From an uncultured Prochlorococcus sp. (GTDB lineage: Bacteria; Cyanobacteriota; Cyanobacteriia; PCC-6307; Cyanobiaceae), in assembly GCA_902518475.1 (NCBI GenBank), contig CABYGI010000010.1, positions 1-39,322 of the forward strand: 39,322 nucleotides of DNA. Direction: 5' to 3'. Below the pieces are notes generated by a model, which saw only the letters and a list, made by a program, of their open reading frames with translations, made no database searches and was not told the origin of the DNA. This document shows positions 8,264-16,688 of the stretch, piece by piece. A program made the translations under genes and the position numbers. Each line of letters opens with the position of its first letter. The stretch's first letter is position 1.

Positions 8264-9513
8264 GAATTGATTTTTAGAAAATTAATAGTATCTTTTAATT
8301 TTTCTATAAATATATCAATTTCCTCCTTGTTGGTTGTGAAATTCATGCTAATTCTAGCCGAAGATTTAATTCCAATGTATCTGTGAAGAGGTTGACAGCA
8401 ATGATGCCCACTTCTGATGCAAATTCCTTTTGAATCAAGAATTTCAGCAATATCGTTTGAATGTATATTTTTTACAAAAAAGGTGGCTAGTGATGCTCTT
8501 TCTGGATCTATCTCGGGTGATGGACCTATAATTTCAAGATTTTCTATTTCATTTAATTTTTCAAATAAATATTTAGTAATAGTCTTTTCATATTCATGAA
8601 TTTTATTCAATCCAATAGTGTTTATATAGTTAATTGCTTCTGCAAGACCTATTGCTTCAGCAATGGCTGGAGTTCCAGCCTCAAATTTATGTGGTAGCTC
8701 TGCCCAAGTACTTGTCTCTTCAAAAACATCTTGAATCATTTCGCCTCCTCCAAAAAGAGGAGGAATTTTTTCTAGGATTTCTTTTCTTGACCAGAGGAAA
8801 CCAATCCCTGTAGGACCGCAAAGTTTATGTCCTGATCCCGCTAAAAAATCTATATTAAGATCAATCACGTCTAGTTTTTGATGGGCCAAACTTTGACATG
8901 CATCTATTAACACTAAAGAGCCTTTATCTTTGGCTAATTTAGTGATCTCTTTAATTGGATTACAGCAACCTAGAGTATTACTAACATGGACTAGGCTAAC
9001 AAGCTTAGTTCTAGATGTTAGTTTTGATTTAAAATCGTCTAAATCTAATTTCCCATCTTTATCTATACCTATAAATTTTAAATTGCATTTATTTTTTGCT
9101 GCAACCATTTGCCATGGAACAATATTGCTATGATGCTCCATTATTGATAAGAGAATTTCATCGTTTTCGCTTAATGAAGATTCGCCCCATGATCTAGCTG
9201 CTAGATTGATTGCCTCAGTAGCATTTCTTGTAAAAATAATTTCTTTTGTTGAATTCGCTTTTATATATTTGCTAATTAAATATCTTGCATTTTCAAATTC
9301 TTCTGTCGCCTTAGCACTTAATTGATGTGCGCCTCTATGTACATTGGCATTAAAGTTTCTATAATATTCATTAATTTTTTCTAAGACTTGTATTGGTTTT
9401 TGAGTGGTTGCAGCATGGTCTAAATAAATAATTTGCTCACTACTATTTAGGTTTTTATTTAAAAGAGGAAAATCTTTCTTAATTATTTCAGGAAAATTTT
9501 GAATTGTTTCCAT
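8260..9513 (-). CDS. sufS: Cysteine desulfurase SufS
   Basis: A PLP enzyme that takes sulfur from cysteine as a persulfide and passes it to the SUF Fe-S scaffold. The 417-residue product shows the group II signatures: LDHAATTQKP, ATEAINLAARSWG, EHHSNIVPW, PLP lysine Lys230 in GSGHKLCGPTGIGFLW, and the active-site cysteine in RSGHHCCQP (Cys372 aligns with the catalytic position; Cys373 is adjacent). It is last in sufB-sufC-sufD-sufS. Its ATG overlaps the sufD stop by one base (TAATG), indicating translational coupling. No sufE gene is present in the window. Confidence 0.97.
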   Translation of the reverse strand: METIQNFPEIIKKDFPLLNKNLNSSEQIIYLDHAATTQKPIQVLEKINEYYRNFNANVHRGAHQLSAKATEEFENARYLISKYIKANSTKEIIFTRNATEAINLAARSWGESSLSENDEILLSIMEHHSNIVPWQMVAAKNKCNLKFIGIDKDGKLDLDDFKSKLTSRTKLVSLVHVSNTLGCCNPIKEITKLAKDKGSLVLIDACQSLAHQKLDVIDLNIDFLAGSGHKLCGPTGIGFLWSRKEILEKIPPLFGGGEMIQDVFEETSTWAELPHKFEAGTPAIAEAIGLAEAINYINTIGLNKIHEYEKTITKYLFEKLNEIENLEIIGPSPEIDPERASLATFFVKNIHSNDIAEILDSKGICIRSGHHCCQPLHRYIGIKSSARISMNFTTNKEEIDIFIEKLKDTINFLKINS

Positions 9514-10730
9514 TAATTTTCATTTAAAAGTTTATCAAGCAAATCCCATCTATCTTTTGACACGGGAATAAATGAAATTATTTCTTGAAAGTAAGAACTT
9601 AATTGTAGTTTACTTGCCTGTGTTAATGTGATCCCTCTTGTTCGCATATAAAAAAGTTCTTCTTCATTAAGTTGTGAAATTGTCGCTCCATGTTTGCATT
9701 TGACATCATCAGCAATTATTTCTAATTGAGGTTTGGTATCTATTTGTGCGAGATTTGATAAAAGTAAATTTCTGCTTAATTGAGAAGCATCAGTTTTCTG
9801 GGCAATTTTCGGAACTATTATTGAACCTTCAAATATTGCATGTGATTTATCGTCAGCAAGTGATTTATTGATTTGATCTAAAAATCCATTAGGCCCGTCA
9901 AAATCTATTCTGGTATAAGTAGAAATTTGTTCATCTTTTTTTGTTATTTGCATACCTTTGATATTGGTTTTAGCGTTTCCTTCAGATTGTTTAATACGAA
10001 TTTCAAATCTTGCATAATTAAATTTGAAATGTAAAGATCCTAAATTGTATTCGCTATTTTTTTGTTGAATTACATTAAGAGAATTTAATAGATTTGATTT
10101 GTTTTCACCGTAAGAAACAACACCATGGTTTACAGAACTATTTTCTTCTAAACAAAAGAACGTTGATTGAGATAATGAAGAGTTGTCTTTACCAAGATTT
10201 ACTTGTAATAAATCAATATCACAATTCTTTTCTAAAAATATTACCAGGGTTTTTGCGTTTAAAGAATTACTTGATGCGTGACTAAAGATTTCAATAGGAG
10301 GGATTTTTGATCCACTTATTTTTAATCCCAAAGTGTTCTTTTTACAGTTTAAAGACAGATTTAATAAGTCACTCCAATTTTCGTTTTGGTCAAAATAAGA
10401 TATCTGTTCCTTGAAATATTTAACTAATGTATCCTCACTTAGTTGCTTTATTGAATAATTGTCCTCTATTAAGTTAATTTGGTAATTATCACTAATTACT
10501 AACCTAATAGAACTTTGAGAAGTGTTCGGAAAAGGTGTCTCAAATTTTGGAACTTTTGCATTAACCGAGTAGTCTAAAAAGTTTGAAAATTTTGATTTAT
10601 TTGAAAGTCTCCATTGTTCACTTTTAGCACTAGGTAGAGGACTTGATTGTAATTTATCTAGACAGATTTTTTGTATTTCTGTTTGATTATCAATCGATTT
10701 ATTGGTTGTTATTTTTTTAATAATTTCCAT
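9513..10730 (-). CDS. sufD: Fe-S cluster assembly protein SufD
   Basis: SufD is the partner of SufB in the SufBC2D scaffold that builds Fe-S clusters. The 405-residue product has a poorly conserved N-terminal part, including PLPSAKSEQWRLSN, and a C-terminal beta-helix region with typical SufB/D segments: KGMQITKKDEQISTYTRIDF, RNLLLSNLAQIDTKPQLEI, DDVKCKHGATISQLNEEEL and FYMRTRGIT. It starts 4 bp after the sufC stop and overlaps sufS by one base, inside a tight operon. Length is normal. Identity follows from sequence and operon position. Confidence 0.95.
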   Translation of the reverse strand: MEIIKKITTNKSIDNQTEIQKICLDKLQSSPLPSAKSEQWRLSNKSKFSNFLDYSVNAKVPKFETPFPNTSQSSIRLVISDNYQINLIEDNYSIKQLSEDTLVKYFKEQISYFDQNENWSDLLNLSLNCKKNTLGLKISGSKIPPIEIFSHASSNSLNAKTLVIFLEKNCDIDLLQVNLGKDNSSLSQSTFFCLEENSSVNHGVVSYGENKSNLLNSLNVIQQKNSEYNLGSLHFKFNYARFEIRIKQSEGNAKTNIKGMQITKKDEQISTYTRIDFDGPNGFLDQINKSLADDKSHAIFEGSIIVPKIAQKTDASQLSRNLLLSNLAQIDTKPQLEIIADDVKCKHGATISQLNEEELFYMRTRGITLTQASKLQLSSYFQEIISFIPVSKDRWDLLDKLLNEN

Positions 10731-10734
10731 CTAT

Positions 10735-11520
10735 TTAGGTCTCTTTTATAAAGTTATCAGTCCATTCATATCCTTTTTTCTCAAGCTCTAGAGCAAGATC
10801 ACTCTCACCAGTTTTTATGATTTGTCCGTCTGACATAACATGGACAAAATTTGGTTCAATTTCATCTAATAATCTTTGATAGTGGGTTATAAGTATAATT
10901 CCAGTTTGTTCATTAGAAATTTTTTTAATACCTGATGCCACTATTCTTAGAGCATCAATATCTAGACCAGAATCGGTCTCATCTAATATTGCTATCTTGG
11001 GTTCAAGTAAAGCCATTTGCAGAATTTCATTTCTTTTTTTTTCACCTCCGGAAAATCCTTGATTTACACTCCTTGATAGGAATGCATGATCCATTTTTAC
11101 AATTTCTAACTTTTCTTTAACTAATTCTTCAAAATCGAAAGTATCTAATTCTTCTTTGTTGAGGAATTTCCTTCTAGCATTAGTTGAAACTCTAAGAAAC
11201 TCAAGATTACTTACACCTGGAATCTCAATTGGATATTGAAAGCCAAGAAAAATTCCTGATTGAGCTCTCTCTTCAGGTTCTAGTGAGTTGATGTTTTCAC
11301 CTAAAAATTTTATGTCGCCATTTGTAATGTTATACGAGGGATGTCCTGCAATTATTTTCGAAAGAGTACTTTTTCCACATCCATTTCTTCCCATAATGGC
11401 ATGGATTTCTCCAGGATAGACAGTAAGTGAAACCCCTTTTAAAATTGGAAGATTATCAGTAGATGCAGAGAGATTTTCAACTTCTAAAATTGGATCTGAT
11501 TCTTTCATTTGACTTTGCAT
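10735..11520 (-). CDS. sufC: SUF complex ATPase SufC
   Basis: An ABC-type ATPase that drives conformational change in the SufBC2D scaffold; it is cytosolic and not a transporter. The 261-residue product contains Walker [10 protein letters not shown] (Lys50), Q-loop [15 protein letters not shown], signature [14 protein letters not shown], Walker [17 protein letters not shown] and the H-loop ITHYQRLL, all typical of SufC. The start could be Met1 or Met5 ([10 protein letters not shown]); both leave the fold intact. It lies 21 bp downstream of sufB and 4 bp upstream of sufD. Confidence 0.97.
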   Translation of the reverse strand: MQSQMKESDPILEVENLSASTDNLPILKGVSLTVYPGEIHAIMGRNGCGKSTLSKIIAGHPSYNITNGDIKFLGENINSLEPEERAQSGIFLGFQYPIEIPGVSNLEFLRVSTNARRKFLNKEELDTFDFEELVKEKLEIVKMDHAFLSRSVNQGFSGGEKKRNEILQMALLEPKIAILDETDSGLDIDALRIVASGIKKISNEQTGIILITHYQRLLDEIEPNFVHVMSDGQIIKTGESDLALELEKKGYEWTDNFIKET

Positions 11521-11541
11521 TTCAGTTTAGAAATTGATTCA

Positions 11542-12984
11542 TTAACCTACTGATCCTTCCAGCTTAAGTGCCAGTAACTTATCTGCTTCAGCAGCAAATT
11601 CCATAGGTAATTGATTAAATACATCTCTACAAAAACCGCTGACCATCATAGATACTGCCTCTTCAAATTCTATACCTCTGCTTTGGAGATAAAAAAGTTG
11701 ATCTTCTGAGATTCTACATGTGCTTGCTTCATGCTCAATTTCAGAATTTGGTTGTTGAGATTTGATGTAAGGGAATGTATTTGCAGAAGCTTGATCCCCA
11801 ATTAACATTGAATCACATTGACTGTAATTTCTTGATCCTTTAGCTTTTGTTCCCATTTTGACAAGACCTCTATAGCTATTTTTTGAGTTGCCTGCGCTAA
11901 TACCTTTGCTAACAATAGTTGATTTGGTCTTAGGACCAATATGGATCATTTTTGTGCCGGTATCTGCTTGCTGAAGATTATTGGTGAGTGCCACTGAATA
12001 AAATTCTCCTACAGATTCTTCCCCTAAAAGAAGACAGCTAGGATACTTCCATGTAATTGCAGAACCTGTTTCAACTTGAGACCAGCTAATTTTACTTCTC
12101 TTACCTAAACATTTTCCTCTCTTGGTGACAAAATTAAAAATTCCGCCAATACCCTCTTCATCACCAGCATACCAATTTTGCACTGTTGAATATTTTATTG
12201 AAGCGTCGTCTAATGCTATAAGCTCTACAACTGCTGCATGTAAGGTATTTGTATCAAACATTGGTGCTGTACAACCTTCTAGATAACTTACAGAACTTGA
12301 TTCTTCAGCGATAATTAGTGTTCTTTCGAATTGTCCTGAATCTCCACTATTAATTCTGAAGTAGGAAGAAAGATCCATAGGGCAGGTGACGCCTTTTGGG
12401 ATATAAACAAAAGAACCATCGCTAAAAACAGCAGAATTCAGTGCGGCAAAATAATTATCACTTGCTGGAACTACTGTACCTAAATATTTTTCAATCAAAT
12501 CCGAGTGATTTTTTACTGCTTCACTAATTGAGCAAAATATAACTCCATGTTCAGCAAGTTCTTCTCTAAAAGTTGTGGCTATAGAAACACTATCAAAGAC
12601 AGCATCTACTGCTACATTTGTTAGTTTTTTTTGCTCCGTAAGGGGTATTCCCAATTTGTCGAAAGTTTCCAGAAGTTTGGGATCAACTTCATCTAAACTA
12701 GAAATTTTTTCTTTTTGCTTCGGAGCAGAGTAATATATTATGTCTTGATAATCAATTTGTTTATAACCTAATCCTGCCCAATCAGGCTCTTTCATTTTTT
12801 GCCATTTTTTAAAGGCTTTTAATCTAAAATCAAGAAGATATTTCGGCTCTTCTTTTTTCCGTGAAATTAATCTTATTACGTCTTCATTTAATCCCTTTGC
12901 TATTTTTTCGGTTTCAATATCAGTAACGAAACCATACTTGTAAGGCTCTTTTACTACACCTTTAACTAAATTTTCGTTAACCAT
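11542..12984 (-). CDS. sufB: Fe-S cluster assembly scaffold SufB
   Basis: SufB is the scaffold subunit on which nascent Fe-S clusters form. The 480-residue product shows family segments [94 protein letters not shown] and [20 protein letters not shown], plus the C-terminal [15 protein letters not shown]. It is the first gene of the SUF operon and is divergent from a 117-aa unknown gene across 94 bp. Cyanobacterial suf operons are often repressed by SufR, which binds CAAC-N6-GTTG-like sites; I see neither sufR nor a clear site in this gap. Confidence 0.97.
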   Translation of the reverse strand: MVNENLVKGVVKEPYKYGFVTDIETEKIAKGLNEDVIRLISRKKEEPKYLLDFRLKAFKKWQKMKEPDWAGLGYKQIDYQDIIYYSAPKQKEKISSLDEVDPKLLETFDKLGIPLTEQKKLTNVAVDAVFDSVSIATTFREELAEHGVIFCSISEAVKNHSDLIEKYLGTVVPASDNYFAALNSAVFSDGSFVYIPKGVTCPMDLSSYFRINSGDSGQFERTLIIAEESSSVSYLEGCTAPMFDTNTLHAAVVELIALDDASIKYSTVQNWYAGDEEGIGGIFNFVTKRGKCLGKRSKISWSQVETGSAITWKYPSCLLLGEESVGEFYSVALTNNLQQADTGTKMIHIGPKTKSTIVSKGISAGNSKNSYRGLVKMGTKAKGSRNYSQCDSMLIGDQASANTFPYIKSQQPNSEIEHEASTCRISEDQLFYLQSRGIEFEEAVSMMVSGFCRDVFNQLPMEFAAEADKLLALKLEGSVG

Positions 12985-13078
12985 GTTATCAAAAATAACT
13001 TATTACAATTAGCTTTATATACTCTAACGAAAGATACCCCCAATATTGAGTTTTTTCCTTTAATAAAACTAAAAATTA

Positions 13079-13432
13079 ATGTCTAATCATCTTGATCCCT
13101 TGCATAACCCATTAAACATAGAAATTATTCAAGGAATTGATAATCTTGATCTAACTGTAATACAGAAACATCATTTAAGAATACTCGCTCATTGCCTCCA
13201 GATTTTAAAATTTATCAATGAAGATAATAGTTTTGAATATAAAAATAAAAATCCTCTGAGAGAGTGGTGCGACAACCAATCAAAAAAATTTGATGATAAA
13301 AAATTTAGTGATCTTTTTTATGAGCAGTTAGAATCCACATCGCAAAAATTAAATACTTTTTCAAAAAAAATAGGTAAAAATATTGATGATTTAGAGATTG
13401 ACGATCTAGTACTTCTAGTAGAACAACCTTAG
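13079..13432 (+). CDS. Conserved-looking acidic helical protein, unknown function
   Basis: I do not recognise this 117-residue protein. It is hydrophilic, predicted mostly helical, with no transmembrane segment and no signal peptide. It has a central segment LTVIQKHHLRILAHCLQILKFI (only part is strongly hydrophobic), a Lys/Asp-rich middle (REWCDNQSKKFDDKKFSD) and an acidic end (DDLEIDDLVLLVEQ). It is divergent from sufB, the slot where sufR sits in some cyanobacteria, but it is about half the length of SufR and shows no winged-helix or C-terminal cysteine motif. It could be a small SUF-related or regulatory protein, or unrelated. Confidence 0.65.
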   Translation: MSNHLDPLHNPLNIEIIQGIDNLDLTVIQKHHLRILAHCLQILKFINEDNSFEYKNKNPLREWCDNQSKKFDDKKFSDLFYEQLESTSQKLNTFSKKIGKNIDDLEIDDLVLLVEQP

Positions 13433-13597
13433 AGTTGCTTCAAATTGATCCCGAAGAAAAAATATATTTTTGTTGAGTCGTTAACAAATTCAGGTAATAA
13501 AATTTAAAAAAAAAGAAAATTAATTTAAATTTAAAATTTATCTAAAAATTAATTAATTGCTTTAGTACCAAGAGTTCTGAAGATAAATATTAATCTC

Positions 13598-13701
13598 TAT
13601 AATTTTTTGGTAGTCAGAGGATCCTGACGACAGGGCAAAAACACACACAATTCTCCAAAAAAAAGAACATACTGATCCCAAACAAAAACGGAGATTTTAA
13701 A
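13598..13701 (+). promoter_or_regulatory. Candidate promoter and A/C-rich 5' leader of the DUF4912 gene
   Basis: The gap 13433-13701 (269 bp) is one of the longest in the window. It contains a perfect -10 box TATAAT at 13598-13603. The predicted transcript, starting near 13610, would have a ~90-nt leader with a hairpin GTCAG-AGGATC-CTGAC near its 5' end, followed by a long A/C-rich tract with almost no T. A TCTCC at 13652-13656 could pair with the ribosome site GGAGA at 13690-13694. The upstream part (13440-13590) is very AT-rich and shows nothing further. Confidence 0.45.
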
Positions 13702-14802
13702 GTGGCTGATGGGATCATGAATAAAGATCAATTACTCTCACTTACCCTCAGACAATTACGTCAAGAAGCAAGTAAATTATCTGTGCCACTTTACAGTCGT
13801 AAAACAAAGGCTGTTCTGGTAGATTTAATACTTAAATATCAAGAAAAATCTGAAAAAAATACATATATCATTACATCCCAGCCAAAATCTGAAGAAACTT
13901 TTGAGTCCAATACCCTAAATAGTAGTGAAGAAATCAAAACAAATGTAGTATTTCTACCTCGAGACCCCGATTGGGCATATGTTTTCTGGCAAATTTCAGA
14001 TGCTGATCGAGAAAAAGCACAATCCTTGAGTGCCAACAAATTATGTTTACGATTATTTGATGCCTCTGGCTCTGATGGAAGCAACTTGAATCAAGGAACA
14101 CTTAGAGAGATAACAGTTGATAGTTACAGTACAGAGTGGTATTTGCCAATCCCACTTGCAGATAGAGACTATAAAGTTGAATTAGGTTATAAATATGGTT
14201 TTAACTGGATGTCATTAGCATTCTCCTCTGTAAGTCATGTTCCTGGCTCTCATCCTTCTGAGCAAATTCTTGATAAATTTGTACCTTTTAATTTGGATTC
14301 TACTTCTGAGTCAATTCCAGATATTTCAAATCCTGTTGTTTCAGAACAAAATGGTATGCATGAAAGATTGTACCAAGCAGCTACCAACATTTCTTTCAGA
14401 AGAAAAGTTGGTTCTGAAGAATTCATGGAAAATGTAAATTCAACAAACCTTAATGATAATCTCACAGACTCAGGTGCTGGTAAATGGTCATCAGGTTTAA
14501 ATGATTCTGGAAGCGGAATCGTTAAAAATAGATCTTTTTGGCTCGTTGCTGATGCTGAATTAATTGTTTATGGAGCTACAGAGCCTTCCGCAAAACTAAC
14601 AATAGGTGGAGAAGATGTACCCCTTGCCGCAGATGGTACTTTTAGAATTCAAGTTCCATTTAGAGATGGGACTCAAAAATATGATATTAAGGCTGTTGAT
14701 GTATCTGGTGAGCAAGAAAAAAGTATATCAATGAAATTTGATAGAACTACACCACTTGACGATACTAATGAAAAAGATAATGCTGAGACTGAATGGTTTT
14801 AA
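13702..14802 (+). CDS. DUF4912 protein with N-terminal Rho-N/SAP-like domain
   Basis: The 366-residue product has three parts. Residues ~8-48 resemble the Rho N-terminal/SAP-type helical fold (LRQLRQEASKLSVPLYSRK, then a helix ending ILKYQEK). Residues ~75-190 match the DUF4912 pattern (VVFLPRDPDWAYVFWQIS, LRLFDASG, WYLPIPLADRDYKVELGY). The C-terminal part (~275-355) looks like an Ig-like beta domain (AELIVYGATEPSAKLTIGG, DGTFRIQVPFRDGTQKYD). The start is GTG at 13702, eight bases after a GGAG ribosome site; the ATG at 13717 is poorly spaced. A 56-aa membrane peptide gene follows by 12 bp. Function unknown; nucleic-acid binding is inferred from the N-terminal fold only. Confidence 0.8.
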   Translation: MADGIMNKDQLLSLTLRQLRQEASKLSVPLYSRKTKAVLVDLILKYQEKSEKNTYIITSQPKSEETFESNTLNSSEEIKTNVVFLPRDPDWAYVFWQISDADREKAQSLSANKLCLRLFDASGSDGSNLNQGTLREITVDSYSTEWYLPIPLADRDYKVELGYKYGFNWMSLAFSSVSHVPGSHPSEQILDKFVPFNLDSTSESIPDISNPVVSEQNGMHERLYQAATNISFRRKVGSEEFMENVNSTNLNDNLTDSGAGKWSSGLNDSGSGIVKNRSFWLVADAELIVYGATEPSAKLTIGGEDVPLAADGTFRIQVPFRDGTQKYDIKAVDVSGEQEKSISMKFDRTTPLDDTNEKDNAETEWF

Positions 14803-14814
14803 TAAATTAATTTA

Positions 14815-14985
14815 ATGTTAAAAAAAATTGTAGCTTTTACTCCATTGCTTGGTGCTTTAACTTTTCCACTAGTAGTTCCAATTACAATTTCTAAATTTGG
14901 TGTCAACTATGGAATTTTTAGTGCATTATTAATTTCTTCATTATGGTTTATCGCTATGTTAAGAACATCCGAAATGCCTCATTAA
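14815..14985 (+). CDS. 56-aa two-helix membrane peptide, unknown function
   Basis: A short reading frame of 56 codons from ATG to TAA lies between the DUF4912 gene (12 bp upstream) and pgm (32 bp downstream). The peptide begins MLKKIVAFTPLLGALTFPLV, continues into a second hydrophobic stretch (GIFSALLISSLWFIAML) and ends RTSEMPH. Positive residues at the start and two helix-length hydrophobic segments are consistent with a small membrane protein. The tight fit between two genes on the same strand supports it. I do not know a named family. Confidence 0.7.
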   Translation: MLKKIVAFTPLLGALTFPLVVPITISKFGVNYGIFSALLISSLWFIAMLRTSEMPH

Positions 14986-15017
14986 TTTAGTTAGATTTTT
15001 GGAAGTTTTTTAAAAAT

Positions 15018-16655
15018 ATGACTCAAGTTAATGTAATTAATATCAATTCTCCTTTTCTAGATCAAAAACCAGGCACTTCTGGTTTAAGAAAAAGTACTTT
15101 AAAGTTTCAGGAAGAACATTATTTAGAAATTTTTATTGAAGCAATCTTGCAATCATTAGAAGATTTAAAAGGTTCTTCATTAGTAGTAGGTGGTGATGGC
15201 AGATATGGCAACATAGAAGCAATAGAAAAGATTGTCCAAATATGCATTGCTCATAAAGTTCAAAAGATTATTGTTCCAAAATACGGTTTATTATCTACTC
15301 CTGCGACATCACATTTAATTAGAAAAGAAAACGCTATTGGTGGAATCATTCTTTCTGCAAGCCATAATCCTGGTGGGATTAATGGCGACTTTGGAGTTAA
15401 ATTGAATATCTCTAATGGTGGCCCAGCTCCTGAGATAATTACTAATAAGATTTTCAAGGCCTCACAATTACTAACTAGTTATAAAATTTGTAAAACTCAA
15501 TTACCTGATTTTAGTGAATATGGAACTTATTCTTACGGTGAAACTACCTTAGAAATTATTGATGGATTAAAAGATTATTCTAATTTGATGGAGAAAATTT
15601 TTGATTTTGATCAAATTAGCGATTTTTTAAAAAAAGACTTCTCGTTAATCTTTGACGCAATGAATGCGGTTACAGGCCCATATGCAAAAAATATTTTTGT
15701 TGAAAAAATGGGTCTTGCGCATGATTGTGTCATGAATGGTAACCCGTTAAAAGATTTTGGAGGTTTACATCCTGATCCAAATCTTACTTATGCTTCCCAC
15801 TTGGCAGATTTGTTATTGAATAAAAAATCTTATAGTTTTGGTGCTGCATGCGATGGTGATGGAGATAGGAATATGATTTTAGGAAGTGGATGTTTTGTAA
15901 ATCCTAGTGATAGCCTTGCAGTTATCACTGCTAACACGAAATGTGTCCCTGGTTATAAAGATGGTATTACAGGTGTGGCACGATCCATGCCAACTAGCTC
16001 AGCGGTTGATAATGTTGCTCGAGCATTAAATATACCTTGTTTCGAGACACCTACTGGTTGGAAGTTTTTTGGAAATCTTTTAGATTCTAATTTAATTACT
16101 TTATGTGGAGAAGAAAGTTTCGGAACAGGTAGTAATCATGTGAGAGAGAAAGATGGACTATGGGCAGTTTTGTATTGGTTACAAGTTTTAGCTGAGAAAA
16201 AATGTTCGGTAAGTGATTTGATGCAGAATCATTGGAAACAATTTGGTAGGAATTATTATTCAAGACATGATTATGAAGCAATACCCTCAAATATTGCTAA
16301 TCAAATCTTTGGTGATCTAACTTCTATGCTTGAAAATTTAAAAGGAAATAGTTTTGCTGGCCATTTAGTAAAAGTTGCAGATAACTTTTCATATTTAGAT
16401 CCCGTTGATAATTCCATAAGCGAAAATCAAGGTTTAAGATTGGTCCTTGATGATAATTCTCGAGTAATTGTTCGCCTTTCTGGAACTGGAACTAAGGGTG
16501 CAACATTGAGGCTTTATTTTGAGAAATTTTTCGATCCTCAACAGAATCTTTCGTTAAATCCTCAGATCGCTTTGAAACCTCTAATAAATGATTTAGATGC
16601 ATTATTAAATATTTCAAAACTTACTCAAATGGAAACTCCTACAGTAATTACATAG
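15018..16655 (+). CDS. pgm: Phosphoglucomutase
   Basis: Interconverts glucose-1-phosphate and glucose-6-phosphate, linking glycogen and sugar-nucleotide synthesis to central carbon metabolism (cytosol). The 545-residue product shows the alpha-D-phosphohexomutase signatures: catalytic serine Ser115 in ILSASHNPGG, Mg2+ loop CDGDGDRN (Asp279, Asp281, Asp283), sugar-binding loop CGEESFGTGSNHVREKDG and phosphate-binding RLSGTGTKGATLRLY. The N-terminal PGTSGLRK and the length match the PGM1-like class, not the shorter PMM/GlmM class. It is followed 33 bp later by the RarA-like gene. Confidence 0.96.
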   Translation: MTQVNVININSPFLDQKPGTSGLRKSTLKFQEEHYLEIFIEAILQSLEDLKGSSLVVGGDGRYGNIEAIEKIVQICIAHKVQKIIVPKYGLLSTPATSHLIRKENAIGGIILSASHNPGGINGDFGVKLNISNGGPAPEIITNKIFKASQLLTSYKICKTQLPDFSEYGTYSYGETTLEIIDGLKDYSNLMEKIFDFDQISDFLKKDFSLIFDAMNAVTGPYAKNIFVEKMGLAHDCVMNGNPLKDFGGLHPDPNLTYASHLADLLLNKKSYSFGAACDGDGDRNMILGSGCFVNPSDSLAVITANTKCVPGYKDGITGVARSMPTSSAVDNVARALNIPCFETPTGWKFFGNLLDSNLITLCGEESFGTGSNHVREKDGLWAVLYWLQVLAEKKCSVSDLMQNHWKQFGRNYYSRHDYEAIPSNIANQIFGDLTSMLENLKGNSFAGHLVKVADNFSYLDPVDNSISENQGLRLVLDDNSRVIVRLSGTGTKGATLRLYFEKFFDPQQNLSLNPQIALKPLINDLDALLNISKLTQMETPTVIT

Positions 16656-16688
16656 AATTGAAAGTAATGATTCTTTGATTTTATTTAT

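Noticed and set aside
12985..13078. SufR operator upstream of sufB
   Set aside because: I looked for CAAC-N6-GTTG-like symmetry and found none; AT-rich partial matches are not convincing.
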